Shown one piece after another: positions 9,802 through 20,524 of a DNA stretch of 64,000 nt. How positions within the stretch are numbered: position 1 is the stretch's first letter; each line of letters opens with the position of its first letter. Source of the DNA: Thamnaconus septentrionalis (Eukaryota > Chordata > Actinopteri > Tetraodontiformes > Monacanthidae); assembly GCA_009823395.1 (NCBI GenBank), contig CM020503.1, positions 4,430,501 through 4,494,500 of the forward strand, given 5' to 3'. The notes beneath the pieces were generated by a model. That model was not told the origin of the DNA. It worked only from the letters and a program-made list of their open reading frames with translations, and searched no databases. The position numbers were made by a program, and so were the translations under genes.

Positions 9802-12543
9802 GGGTGGGGGTTTCAGAGCCAGTCGACGCTCTGTGGGGACACAGAGGCAGGAGGCACCATCGTGCAAAGTGACAAGCAGCACAGACGCAGAGGAAGACCA
9901 CGACTAGAAAGCTCCTGCTACCTGTTGTGAACAACTGCCGGCTGCTAAAGTCAGTAGCATGGTTGTTTTCCAGTTTATTGAAAAAGGAGGACTTTTATTT
10001 GCTCGTCCATCTTGCTAAGCTCCACAAGACAGCACTTTTAATCAGTCCTCACATCTCATGGGATTCTGAAAGCGGTCAATGTCTTTTTATGGACGTAAAG
10101 GCAGGGTGTTGGAACGTGAGGAAAGACAAGTTCAGCACTCTTATTTTCTTATTCATTTTAACAAATGAGCCATTGCCATTATATAGTGACGTGCTGACTC
10201 TGTAGGAGCAGTACTGGGTTTTTGTTACTTGTGATTTTTATTTTCTCATAATGTTTTGTAATTTAGTGTTTATGAACACAAATGCATCCCAATTTAAGGG
10301 AATCTTCTAGTGTTAAGAGTTTGCTAAGAGCTGCGTTATGCAGTGAGGAGTACAGCAGCTCGCATGCATGGCAGTCAGGTGTGTACATATTGCGGACACA
10401 ATGTGGACAAGTCTGTGGACCTAATGCATATAGAAATGAATGAATAACCCTCAAGCCACATCCAATTCAGTCTTTGCTGATTGAAAAGCACTGTGGTGGG
10501 CCCACAGCTTCACTCATCCATCCAAAACAACCAGGAGGCCTAAAAACTGTGACTGCGAGTCATAGGAAAACCAAGCCGGCTGCCACGCTTCAGGCAACAT
10601 CAGCGGTTGCACGGACAGTGCCGTTAACAATAACAATGTTGTGTCTTTACGTTGGAGCCATCCCAAAAAGTCAATTAGTCCAGTCATAGCTGGACGTCGG
10701 CTGCACAGAGCAGCAGAAACTGTGTGATTTAATCTCTTTATAAATAGTTTGACCACCAAACTAACTGGTTGGAAACAGAGAGCGGGATTGTGGAAACAAC
10801 CCGCTTCTCTTTTTCGGCCCAGACTGGACAAGAAGCTTCTCACTGGCTGCCCAGAGTTGTTTCCTGCACGAATCATGACTGCGTAAAAAGTCAAGTCAGT
10901 TTTGTTGTGACGCGGAAAAGCAGAAAAGAGACGACGATGCAACAACGGCAAAGGTGAGGTTCCAAAAAACAAAAACAAAGTTCGCTCGTCACAGCTGGAC
11001 ACAGGTGGCCACTGAAAGTCCAGCTCTCTGGCGTCTGCTGCCTGAGGTGGGTCCAAGTGTATCCTGCCGTCCAGGACCTGGATGAGGCTGAGCAGCTTCC
11101 TGGAAGGTGCCGTTGTTTTGGCACTCCAACAAATCACAGCCGTCAGACCGAAGTCACCCAGCACGCTCGGCTGATGCCTCCGTTCCAGCCCGTCTCCTTC
11201 ACATTTCTCTTCTTCACACCGTTCTCACCGAGTCCCAGCAGCTCTGAATGTCTTGATGGACAGGAGGATCTGTACTGTTTGGACCAAGGTTTGAGTCTGG
11301 ATCAGATGATGAAGGGAAGCCGAGTCCAGGGATCTGATTGGACGGCAGGGATCATTTTTAAATCCTCTATTATTACTACTATTATGATTTACCTGCTGAA
11401 TGAAGTGCTGATCCTGATGTTTCATTTGCAGGTCGAGACTTTTTTTTTAAAATGTATTTTTATTTTTTAGAGATGACATGAATTGACGGTGACACGACAA
11501 TTCCTCCCTGAAGAATGTAAACGGTTCTCGGGCTGTTTGGACACATGTGCGAGGGGTTGCGCACCTCTCCGCCCTTCTGATCTGCAAATGGAAGCGTTTA
11601 CATTTTATCGCCCGCTGCACTCTGACGACGAGGTAATTTGGCCGGCCTAAAGAAAATAACTGACCAATTGCAGATAATTGTTTGAGATGGCAGCAGTGTT
11701 GGGGGAGGGGTCAGAGGTCGCCCGGGACGGCCTGCTAACCAGGTGTGGATAGGTCAGGAGGGATTAGGTTTGAGGGATGGTCAAAAGACTTGCACGGACC
11801 TGTTACATGGCTGCGGATTTCATTATGGGATGTTTTTATGGCTTTAATCTAGAGGAAAAAGGTGGAGAAGTGTCTTTGCCTCGGGGTTTAAGCTAAACAC
11901 TGGATAAAATGGTGAATCAAATTTTGAATATTGTGCAATATTGCATCTTAGTCTTTATTGCCGCATGTTTGAAATAATAATTTGAATCTGTTTTATGATT
12001 TGCTGTTGCCTGAAACTCTGTGTGTTAAAATTTGTGCAGAATGTTTCTACAGGAGGAGGCAAACAGAGGGTTAAATACATTGCTACCTGGTGGTCTAGAG
12101 AGTTTTTTGGATAATTGCTGGTGAAGCTGTTGCATTGCATGAAATGGCTGTTTGTTTTCAGTCAACCGCAATAATCAAACACAATTCAAGAAACCAAACA
12201 CTCAGTTAAGAGACTCAGTGGATCTGATTATGGATTAGGAAAAGTGCAAAGATTACAAGAAAAGTTGATGGACATCATGCATTATAAAAGTGAACTAAAA
12301 TTAGTCATCCTGTGTCAATTCTTAAAATGAAAATATTTTTCTTGTCCTGCGTCAGTTCATCATGCATCGTGTGTTTTTGTTTTTTTTTTGTTATTTGTTG
12401 TTGTGTTAGGAGTTTGCAGTATTATTTCATTCAGATGCTTTTTCACTTTTTTCTAAAATTCCATAAAAACTAAAGCCTCAAAACTCTTTCAGATTAAGAA
12501 ATTGGAAACGCGTTGATGCAGAAGAACTATAGAGATGAAGATT
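9802..12543. other. No supported gene; longest chance frame
   Basis: Contains the longest open frame in the window, 216 codons on the minus strand (11164-10514). The translation has no catalytic motif or domain I recognise, starts from a GTG, and lies opposite several other open frames. At this window size such a length is not surprising by chance. The stretch 11560-11720 includes GGCCGGCC and several TAAT or CAAT cores, and could be a noncoding conserved patch. Confidence 0.45.
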
Positions 12544-12727
12544 AAAAAAAAAAAAAAGTCAACAAGTCAAGGCAGCAAAAAACCACTGTGGAAACAGTTT
12601 GGAGACAGTTTGGATGGTGGCTGCCTCAAAGACCAGCGTGAGATCCCTACCCTAGAATCAGACATCGAGAACGCAACACAATGTTGTGTGCAAACTGGAG
12701 TTTGCACACAGTCTGTGTCGGTTCTGC

Positions 12728-12748
12728 TGCAGCAGCAGCAGCAGCAGA
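12728..12748. repeat. Short CAG trinucleotide run
   Basis: CTG CTG followed by about six CAG units. Read as Gln on plus and Cys on minus. It sits in a 149-codon plus frame (12535-12984) with no other recognisable feature. Confidence 0.9.
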
Positions 12749-13654
12749 GACGAACGGACTGTAAGTTCCCCACAGTGGCACTGCAGTGTCAGTCAGCTCT
12801 GACCACTGACTCCGGATCAGCCGCGACCACAGCGGCGAGGCTGCAGAGAGCATTCGCTGCTTTGATTTTTTTTTTCATCCCTCTCAACGGTGACGCCACA
12901 ACGCGGTCGTCTCTCCATCTCCGGCTGACGACCCTGTGGCGGCTAAATACCGAGGTCTGCACACTCCCATTAGTCTCTCTCTGATTGGCCAACTCAGTGC
13001 GGTTGGGGTGAAATAATTTTGCATCGTGTGTGGGGCCGTTGCCTGGAGGCAGTCGCCGCTGAAGAACAGCGGCGACCAGTGTGTAACCAGCAAACACGTC
13101 ACAGGAGCAGGATTGCAATTTAAAAAGAATAAAATAATACTACATCTCCATCAACACTCTCCCACAATATATATGTTTTATAATAATCCATCTGCAATAT
13201 GATTTGTATTCAAATAAGCGTTAACCTCTGCAGTTGCTGTTTATTTGTCCTTAATGACAGCTTGTCTTGTTGCTGGATGACATATTGAGGTTCACTATTA
13301 GATGGCGATGTAGATGGAGGTGTGCCCTACTGCTGCCAGAGATTGGCTAATGATACCGCATGGATGGACACACTGACGTGTCAGTACACAGGCAGTGGGG
13401 GCGTGCGATGGTTTACCTAAATCCAACCATCGTTGTTTCCTCGGTAAGATTAAGCTATAGTCTAGTCTGGGGAGTCGTTTGCTAATTTGGCTTTGGGTCT
13501 GACTCTGAAAATTATTATATCAATTACTGGTAGTTTTGTTTAAATACACCATTTAGTCTGTCATTTCTTAAAAATATTTGTAAATAAACCACTACTTGGA
13601 TGAAAAATTATTACTTTTTTTTTAGCTTTTTCTTGTGGCTAATATCCAAAAACA
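12749..13654. other. No supported gene
   Basis: Mixed composition, AT-rich after 13500. ACTGACGTGTCAGT at 13371-13384 is a near-palindrome with a CRE-like TGACGT core. No coding evidence. Confidence 0.45.
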
Positions 13655-13841
13655 GTATAATGAGGTCGTCTTCAGCAGCAGAAGACCTCAACTTGTGCCA
13701 ATGCTGTCAGTTGACAACTGAAAACTGAGCCTACAGTTCACCAAAGACGGTCAAAGTTGGACAATAGACAATTGGGAAAAAAAACCAAAAAAACCTTCTG
13801 GAGTGACAAGCTGTGATTTCAGCTGCAACATTTGGTTGGGT
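13655..13841 (+). mobile_element. Tc1/mariner transposase fragment
   Basis: The nucleotide order matches the middle of a common teleost Tc1-like transposase: CAGCAGCAGAAGACC, a CTGTCAG block, CTGAGCCTACA, TTGGACAATAGACAATTGG, then a Trp-Ser-Asp motif (13799-13807) that includes the first catalytic Asp of the DD(E/D) triad. The next codons should continue the Asp-Glu-Ser-Arg-Phe motif but contain a TGA stop at 13814-13816, probably CpG decay of CGA. An A-rich expansion at 13775-13793 disrupts the frame before it. The DNA-binding domain and the rest of the catalytic domain are missing. This is a dead fragment. The family match rests on remembered consensus. Confidence 0.75.
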
Positions 13842-14595
13842 ATTTTCTGCTGCAGCGGTCTCACTCACACCTAGATGGTGGTGGTGGAGGCATTATGAGA
13901 ATCACATTCTTTGATTTCTTGAGTGCCTTTAACATCATTCAGCCTCTTTTACTGGGTGAGAAGCTGCGGCGGATGGGGGTGGGCTTGTCCACTGTCTCCT
14001 GGATTGCTGACGACCTGACAGGTAGGCCAAGAACTCCTACCTGGACGGTGTCCTGTCTGATGTGGTGGTGAGTGGTACAGGAACCCCACAAGGCACTGTG
14101 CTGTCTCCTTTCCTGTTCACCTTGTACACCAGTGACTTCCAGTACAACACAGAGCCATTCAATCTCCAGAAGTTTTCTGATGACTGGGCAGGTGTTGGGT
14201 GTATAAACAGTGGACGTGAGGAGCAGTATAGAGGGCTGGTGGATAGATTTGTGGAGTGGACTGGGGACAACCACCTGCTGCTTAAAGTGGAAAAGACCAA
14301 GGAGATGGTGATTGACAGGGACGTGGAGTTGGTTGAGGTGTACAAGTACCTGGGTTTGACTATCGACAATCAACTGAACTGGAAGGCCAACAGCACAGCT
14401 GTGTACAAGAAGGGTTGCAGCAGACTCTACTTCCTGAGGAAACTGAGATCCTTCAATGTGTGCAGCAAGATTCTGGAGATCTTCTACCTGTCTGTCGTGG
14501 CCAGCACTCTCTTTTCCTTTGTGGTCCGCTGGGGAGGCAGCAAAGCAGAATCAACATGCGTCCCATTTTTCTCCATGACGGGAAATGGGTTGTGA
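13842..14595 (+). mobile_element. LINE reverse-transcriptase fragment (frameshifted)
   Basis: This is part of the reverse transcriptase of a non-LTR retrotransposon of the Jockey/CR1/L2/Rex1 kind found in teleosts. Motif A Phe-Phe-Asp-Phe-Leu-Ser-Ala-Phe-Asn carries the first catalytic Asp at 13913-13915. The Gly-Arg-Pro motif ends at 14029, where the frame slips by one base. It continues as Thr-Pro-Gln-Gly (about 14083-14094), then motif C Phe-Ser-Asp-Asp (14173-14184), the thumb-side Lys-Tyr-Leu-Gly and Leu-Arg-Ser-Phe blocks, and ends at a TGA at 14593-14595. The endonuclease domain, the start of the RT and the C-terminal end are missing. With a frameshift it cannot make enzyme. Tc1 sequence abuts its 5' side in the same frame. 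The clade is tentative. Confidence 0.9.
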
Positions 14596-15458
14596 GACTG
14601 GTGACTAAATTGAGCTGCTCCACCGTGGGGAAAGCGGATCAGGATAGAAATGAAAATCTCCCCTTCAAAGCCTTTCAATAAGCTGTTCTGGCACTGCTAA
14701 TGGCAACGTGTCATCAAACTGCTGCCTCGGACATCACTGTTAGTTTAACTGGGTCCAAATATCACACCGCAGTGAGCTATAGCTGCAGCAATAGTTGGCC
14801 TCTTCACAACCCAACCAGTCCGTTTGGCTTTTCATCACAAGATATGACTCATTATTAGTCCTTCATAATAGGTCACGCCATCATGTATGAGATACACTGA
14901 ACTAGCGCTTTCCCAGACAAGGAGTCCAACAGCTGAGCACTGAGACCAAGCGGTGCTCAAGTCCACAGCAGAAGCTGCGACTTTGCAACCTTCGTTGACA
15001 GCATTGCAGAGGAGCTAAGTCGCGCAGCAGCGGCGGTGGAGCTGCCTCACAATTTCCCTGTCAGCAAGGTGAGTCAGACTGTGACTAACCAGCGGAACTA
15101 AATCATTATCAAGCTTCAGCATCTATGGCACGAGAGCCAAAGAGCACGATTTGTAGCACAGGGGTAATTCTATTCCCTTCGATTCACCTCCTTCCCAGAT
15201 ATGTAAGACTTTTTTTTTTTTTTTTCGTCGTTCAAACTGAGGTGGCGTGTGGAGGGTAATTTGTTCCTCTACTGGATCCCAACATGAATGTGAAAGGCTT
15301 TCAGAGACCAGAGCCAAATTTCTGATAGCTACACAGTCGTACGGGAAGCCTGAATGCTTAAAATAAGGACATTATTTTTGGGACAAAGCAGCTATTGATG
15401 TTAGCCTTATTGCTAACACCTAACGCTGTATTCTGTCTTTTGCTGTTGGTCGAACCAG
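14596..15458. other. Unrecognised sequence after the LINE fragment
   Basis: No poly-A tail, target-site duplication or continuation of the Tc1 element can be seen downstream of the RT. A T15-type run lies at 15211-15226. No gene. Confidence 0.5.
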
Positions 15459-15513
15459 AGACCTTCAGTCAGGAGACAGTGCACATCTTAAATGGAGAGA
15501 TTCAGGACGCCAA
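15459..15513. repeat. Dispersed repeat, copy 1
   Basis: ACCTTCAGTCAGGAGACAG followed by GCAC and ATGGAGAGATT aligns with 48461-48512, which has ACCTTCTGTCAGGAGACAG and the same downstream words. The flanks diverge, so this looks like a fragment of an interspersed repeat I cannot name. Confidence 0.65.
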
Positions 15514-15764
15514 AGGTGGCGTAAGGGACAGTATGGGACATCTTTGCACAAGCTAGTTAATGCTTGATTCAGACAAATTGGTTGGCAAAAGCATTAGCTT
15601 AATTTCCAAGATTATAGAACGTCACTGAATGGGATGGATTCAGTTCAAAGTAAACGTGGTGTTTCTTACTCTATAAATAGTTTATTTTATTTCTTTTTAA
15701 TTTATTTTTTTTCTTTTCTATTGCACTACAGGCTGCTGTAATTATGTAAGTTTCCACAACGTTT

Positions 15765-15876
15765 CAGATTCAGATCATTATTCTGTGGTAAGAGCTGTTT
15801 GTAGGATGAGGTCTTGCTATCCGTCAAGACCTCGTCCTACAAACAGCTCTTACCACAGAATTATGATCTGATTCTG
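15765..15876. repeat. Near-perfect 52-bp hairpin with 8-nt loop
   Basis: Left arm 15765-15816 and right arm 15825-15876 are reverse complements at 49 of 52 positions. One of the three mismatches would be a G-U pair in RNA. The loop is CTATCCGT. Just after it, ATTCTGTGGTAAGA (15871-15884) repeats the start of the left arm (15780-15793) in direct orientation. No transposon ends or target-site duplication are visible. The pattern fits a replication template-switch (fold-back) mutation. If transcribed it would be a strong double-stranded RNA. An assembly or amplification artefact is also possible. Confidence 0.95.
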
Positions 15877-15884
15877 TGGTAAGA

Positions 15885-18800
15885 ATTAATTCAAATCTAA
15901 TTTACTGGTTATCACATATAACTTAAAAAACAACTACAACATATATACATGATTGTCACTTCAAGCGCAGTTATGATCATGCCCCTTTGACGGGACAGAA
16001 CATTCCGTTAGCGCACCCTAGAGGTCCAATCAGTGACAAGACTTTTTGCCTGGAAGGACATTGGTTGAATCAAACTATTTGAAAGTAGCAGTGGCTCTGG
16101 ATCTGCCTCTGCATTGAACACGCGGAGACCTTCATGCTTGTGAAGGTCCGCCCATTCAGAGCGTGACTGCCTCAGCTGTCACAATGTTGCCCACGTCGGC
16201 CGCTCTCCAATTGTGAACTTGTGAGGCGCGCGGCATGTGCCAAATTGTTACAGAAAATGTGGAAATTTGGGTTTTTCGCTTGTTCGAAAAGGCCCGGAGA
16301 CACTGTTCTGACGACTGTGTGCTGTTAAGAATTACTCCGTCTGTTTTCCCTCCATTTTCTCCTGAGGTAAGGCTTACTGGTAGTGGTGTTTGTGCAGCTT
16401 TGTTTGGTTAAGTTTAGAACTTCCCCCATTATCCCAGGCGCTTTCACATTTATTGTTCTTTTTAGACAAGACCTTCCCGACCTTTCATACATTCTTGGCT
16501 CTTTGCGCTGGGAACATACGCATCCGGGAAACACAATATTAGTGCGTTCATCGTTGTTTTTAATGACAATATTACTAACACTATGCTTGCAAATGTAATA
16601 GCGGACGCCTTCTGGGTTCCCATGTTTTATATGTTATTTAAAGTAAGTGAGATTTATAAGGCATTTTTTTTTTTCCTTTAATGCATGTATTTTGTTAACG
16701 TATTCAATTTTACGCGCAGGCTTGTGACTTTATAAGCTTGTGGACTAGAAACACAGAACCGGCTCCATTTAACTGCCAGTTGCTGTCTTGGATGTTTTAA
16801 ACTAAGAATCCAGACATATAAACTGCTTTCACTGGATCTGCTTCATTCCTTCAGCTTAATGTTAATTGAAGGGTTAGAACATTTCAGTTGTTTATTTATT
16901 TACTTACTTTTTAATGCATGAGACCAAGAAATATTTTGGTTTCCTCTTTGCCTGAGACACATCTGATGTCCCTGTTGCCCTATTGCCGCAAATGATGAGA
17001 TAACAGAAGTCAAAGTATAACATGTATCCTAAATGAGATTCCACTTCTCACGTCCCACAAGTTTTTGCATTTTCTTTGCCTGCCCTCTAAAACTGCAGTA
17101 CTTTGGAAAAGCGAAGCGCGGCCGCTGATAGCGCCTTCAAAGATGAGACCACTCCTCCCTCGAAAGGTAACAACTGCTCCTCCGTCAACACTTTCCCTTA
17201 AGGAGCCCCGTGGCCCTTATTAACAGAAGCTCTGGATGACAAAGTAGGTGCTGTATGACAGATGTAGGAAAATTAGGATGGAGGTGGGGTGGATGAGAGG
17301 ATGGGAGGGGAGGGAGGTAGCTGAAAAAAAAGAAAAAAGAAAAATCACTTCTCAGAGTGACCCCAGCGGGCCAGTATGTTCCTGACCCAGCGGCTCGCAG
17401 CTTTGATATCCACTCCTTGTGATTGGCCGAGAGGCAGCGATACCCCCACAGTCGGAGGGAAGCAAAATGTTTTTCCCAGAAGCCAGACAGCGGAGCAGCT
17501 GCTAGAAGCATCAGCAGTTCTGGATGCTTGTGTGTTCATCCCTCAGGTACCCTCAAGCACTCCCCCAAGCACTAGCCTGCCTTATTTTACATCCAGCCCA
17601 ATACGTCTGCTTTTCTCTCCTCCTCTTTCAGTCCCCCCCCTCCTTTTTTTTTGTATTCAATAACTATCTATCTTCGTATTTTTTCCCCCACCAAACTTGG
17701 GGCACCTATGCTCTGCTTCGTCGTTCCTCGTAGCTGTTACCTCCATCCATCTACTTGCCTTCGTCTCCCATTCGACCATGTGTACTCCTGTTAGCGTTAC
17801 CCCTCAGGGTGAGGAGGGCTTAATGCATCTGGCATGAGCAACACTTAGGCCAAGTGTCTTTATGAAGAATATATATATATTTTTTTTAGGTCTATCAGGG
17901 TTGTGTGATAACACCATGGTTGGTGCCTTCCATTCACTTTTCATACACCAACAGGTATATTGTGGTTTTATGTGTCTGTTTGTGTCACCACTGTTGTTGA
18001 TTCTTCAGTGGAAGCAGGAACGTGCGTGCAGTGCATGCGGTCCACGCAGATTTCCCCATGAGGAAAATGAAAGTGGATGAAATTATAGTTGCTCCATTTC
18101 CGCTACAGTGGATCATTCAAAAGGCAAATCTTATGTCCAGACATGCACACACTGCTGCAGGTTGGCCACACTTGATGATCTAGATCACCATAGAGGACGA
18201 TACCTCTCAGTTAGTTTAACTTATCATTTCCATCACCGATGCTAAAACTTACAATATTCAAATTTAATCAGTTATAAGTGGAAAAAAGCTATAATAGATG
18301 ATGTGTTGGAACTAAATTGTATTTCAGTACAGAAAACATAACTGTGGGAAACTTGCTGTTGCAGAAGTTTAAATCTAATATTCTCCATTTAAAAAAAAAC
18401 AAAAAAAACAAACAATTGTATTGTATTAGAAGAAATATGCATGAAATATCCAGTTGTTGGATGTTTGAGGAGCCGATTGTATTTCTTTCCATCTGACTGT
18501 GGGATCTTCACATCTGGAGATGAAACAAAACCAGGCAGATTCTGGGAGAAATTCTTTGTTTCATTCTGCCTTTTATTGGTTTTCTTCACAGTGGAAGCCA
18601 TGTTGCAAAAACAAAAGCAAAAATACAATTTAATTTCGTACTTGCCAAATTTCACAATCTCAAAGTTGTTGCTTTTTTTTGTCAGTATTTCCTAAACAGA
18701 TTTTCTCCTTCACCTTAAATTTGGGTTGGAAACGTCAAAAAAAGTGACTCAACCTCAGACGCAGTGTTGGTTTTGTCCTGAGTTGGCTCCATGAGATCCT

Positions 18801-20511
18801 GCGGGTGAATCTAATCAACGTGCTCTTGTATTTGACATGTTGTGCAGAAGTTACCGTTGACGTAATCTCTCAACGTATCCGCGTGCTTGGCCAAAGATTT
18901 TTCGGTGACACTTTCTTCTTTTTCTCAATTTTTCTTTGTCTGCATTGATGGGATTTCGGCGAGTCAGAGAAAGACCTTGACACGAGCTGCACCGTCCGCA
19001 TCAAGACACCGAGTATCAGATTATGTTGCACCCAGTAAACCTGCCAGGCTTCCGCCGCTAAAAACTGCGCTGTCCAGGACCATAACCTAATAATATACAG
19101 CCTGCGAGCCAAGAAATCTCCACGGAATTGTTTATTTCACATATCAAGTGATCGACTTTTGCTATTGTCTGGAAGCACACGAGGATATTCTGTAACGCCG
19201 TCTGTCAAAATAAACTTCTCTTTAGGTTTCCCTGACTCACTGTGGTTGCTCCCGACAAGCAGAGCTCTGAGAGGGAACCCGATATGACCTACACCCTGTG
19301 TTAAAAGCAGTAGGCCTCAGTGATGAAACTGTCACAGTGTATAGAGTTGAAATATAAAGCAGTCAGAACGCATTTAGTTTTGCAGGGTAGCGTCATTTTT
19401 CTTGTTGTTGTTGTTGTTGTGGTTAAATGTGACAGCTAACAGGAGCTGCTGTGAAAATGACACTGACACTGCAGGCGCTGACGCTGTGGTAAAAAATATT
19501 GCTGAGCTAAATGTTTCCCACACAAATAGAGTTTTAGAGGTGCAACCAATTTCATGTCGTGTTTACAAAATGATGAATATTTCTATTGGTTACAAACGCT
19601 GTGGCTCCAAAGTCATAATCTCTAAGAAAACATTCCACAGGCCCCATGTAATGCCACATATCCAATAATCTGATCGAGAGCTGCTGACAGACTGGAGTTT
19701 GACACCGCGGACAGCAGCCAGAGAGAGACACCACGAGTACGAGTATTCGCAATAACAACCGTCTTTAGGCAACAATCCATCTCTTTTCAACTACAAGGAC
19801 GTGTTGGAGTGGAGCTTCTTGACGTGTCCTTGGGCATGTACGACCAAAAACCGACCGGGGGCCAAAATCGGCATCCACAGGAAGAGGCGATACAACGTTT
19901 TTACTGGCACGCCAGCAACAGAAAACGCAACGGTGTGACTGACTCCATAAGTCTGTCGGCGTGGACAGAGAACTGTGCAAATACGCTGACGTGCCAAGAC
20001 CCCAGTATAGCAGCTACGCCGCTGAAGGCATGTGTAGTCTTTGGACAATCCTTGATAACAATCTGAAATGTATCCCTCCCGCCATGTGCAAAATAACGCA
20101 CCCGCAGCAGATTCAGCCTACTGATGCGTTTTATGAGCAGGGAGTGGGTGGACACTCATTTTTTTTTTGGTTTGCGTGTAATCAAATCTGTGGGTGCACA
20201 TCTGTCTCTGAATTATTGAGAAAATATTTTGAAATGAAACGGCTTTTGCATTGTCAAAGACGGTAAGTCAATGAGGCCAGCCCGGGATTTGGGCGTCAGA
20301 GTGTGAAAGTGAAGGTGGAGGGTTTTGGAGGATTCGGCATGATGACAAACAGCCAGAAGGTCGACTGTGTCTCTCGGATCTTGAAGCCTCTCATCCATCC
20401 AGAGTCTTTTGTGGGGGAGTCGAGTTGGACCTGCTTGTGTGTTTCAGGCTGTTTCCTCTGTCCTGCTACGGACTGACTGATGTAAATCTATAGGCCCGTA
20501 GAGAGGAAGGC
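15885..20511. other. No gene recognised in this 4.6-kb stretch
   Basis: Mostly AT-rich DNA with simple A or T runs (16665-16674, 17646-17655, 18390-18410). A pyrimidine-rich segment at 17600-17660 and a purine-rich segment at 17275-17345 are the only compositional oddities. Short open frames on both strands contain no recognisable domain. GTTGTTGTTGTTG at 19404-19420 is a brief TTG run. Confidence 0.45.
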
Positions 20512-20524
20512 GGGGGGGGGGGGG
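20512..20524. repeat. G13 homopolymer in G-rich stretch
   Basis: Thirteen Gs flanked by GGAAGG upstream and CGGAGGATGGGGG downstream (20505-20538). The plus strand could fold into a G-quadruplex. Confidence 0.85.

Noticed and set aside
10514..11164. Longest open frame (216 codons, minus strand)
   Set aside because: No recognisable domain or motif, GTG start, opposing open frames, and a length expected by chance in 64 kb read in six frames.
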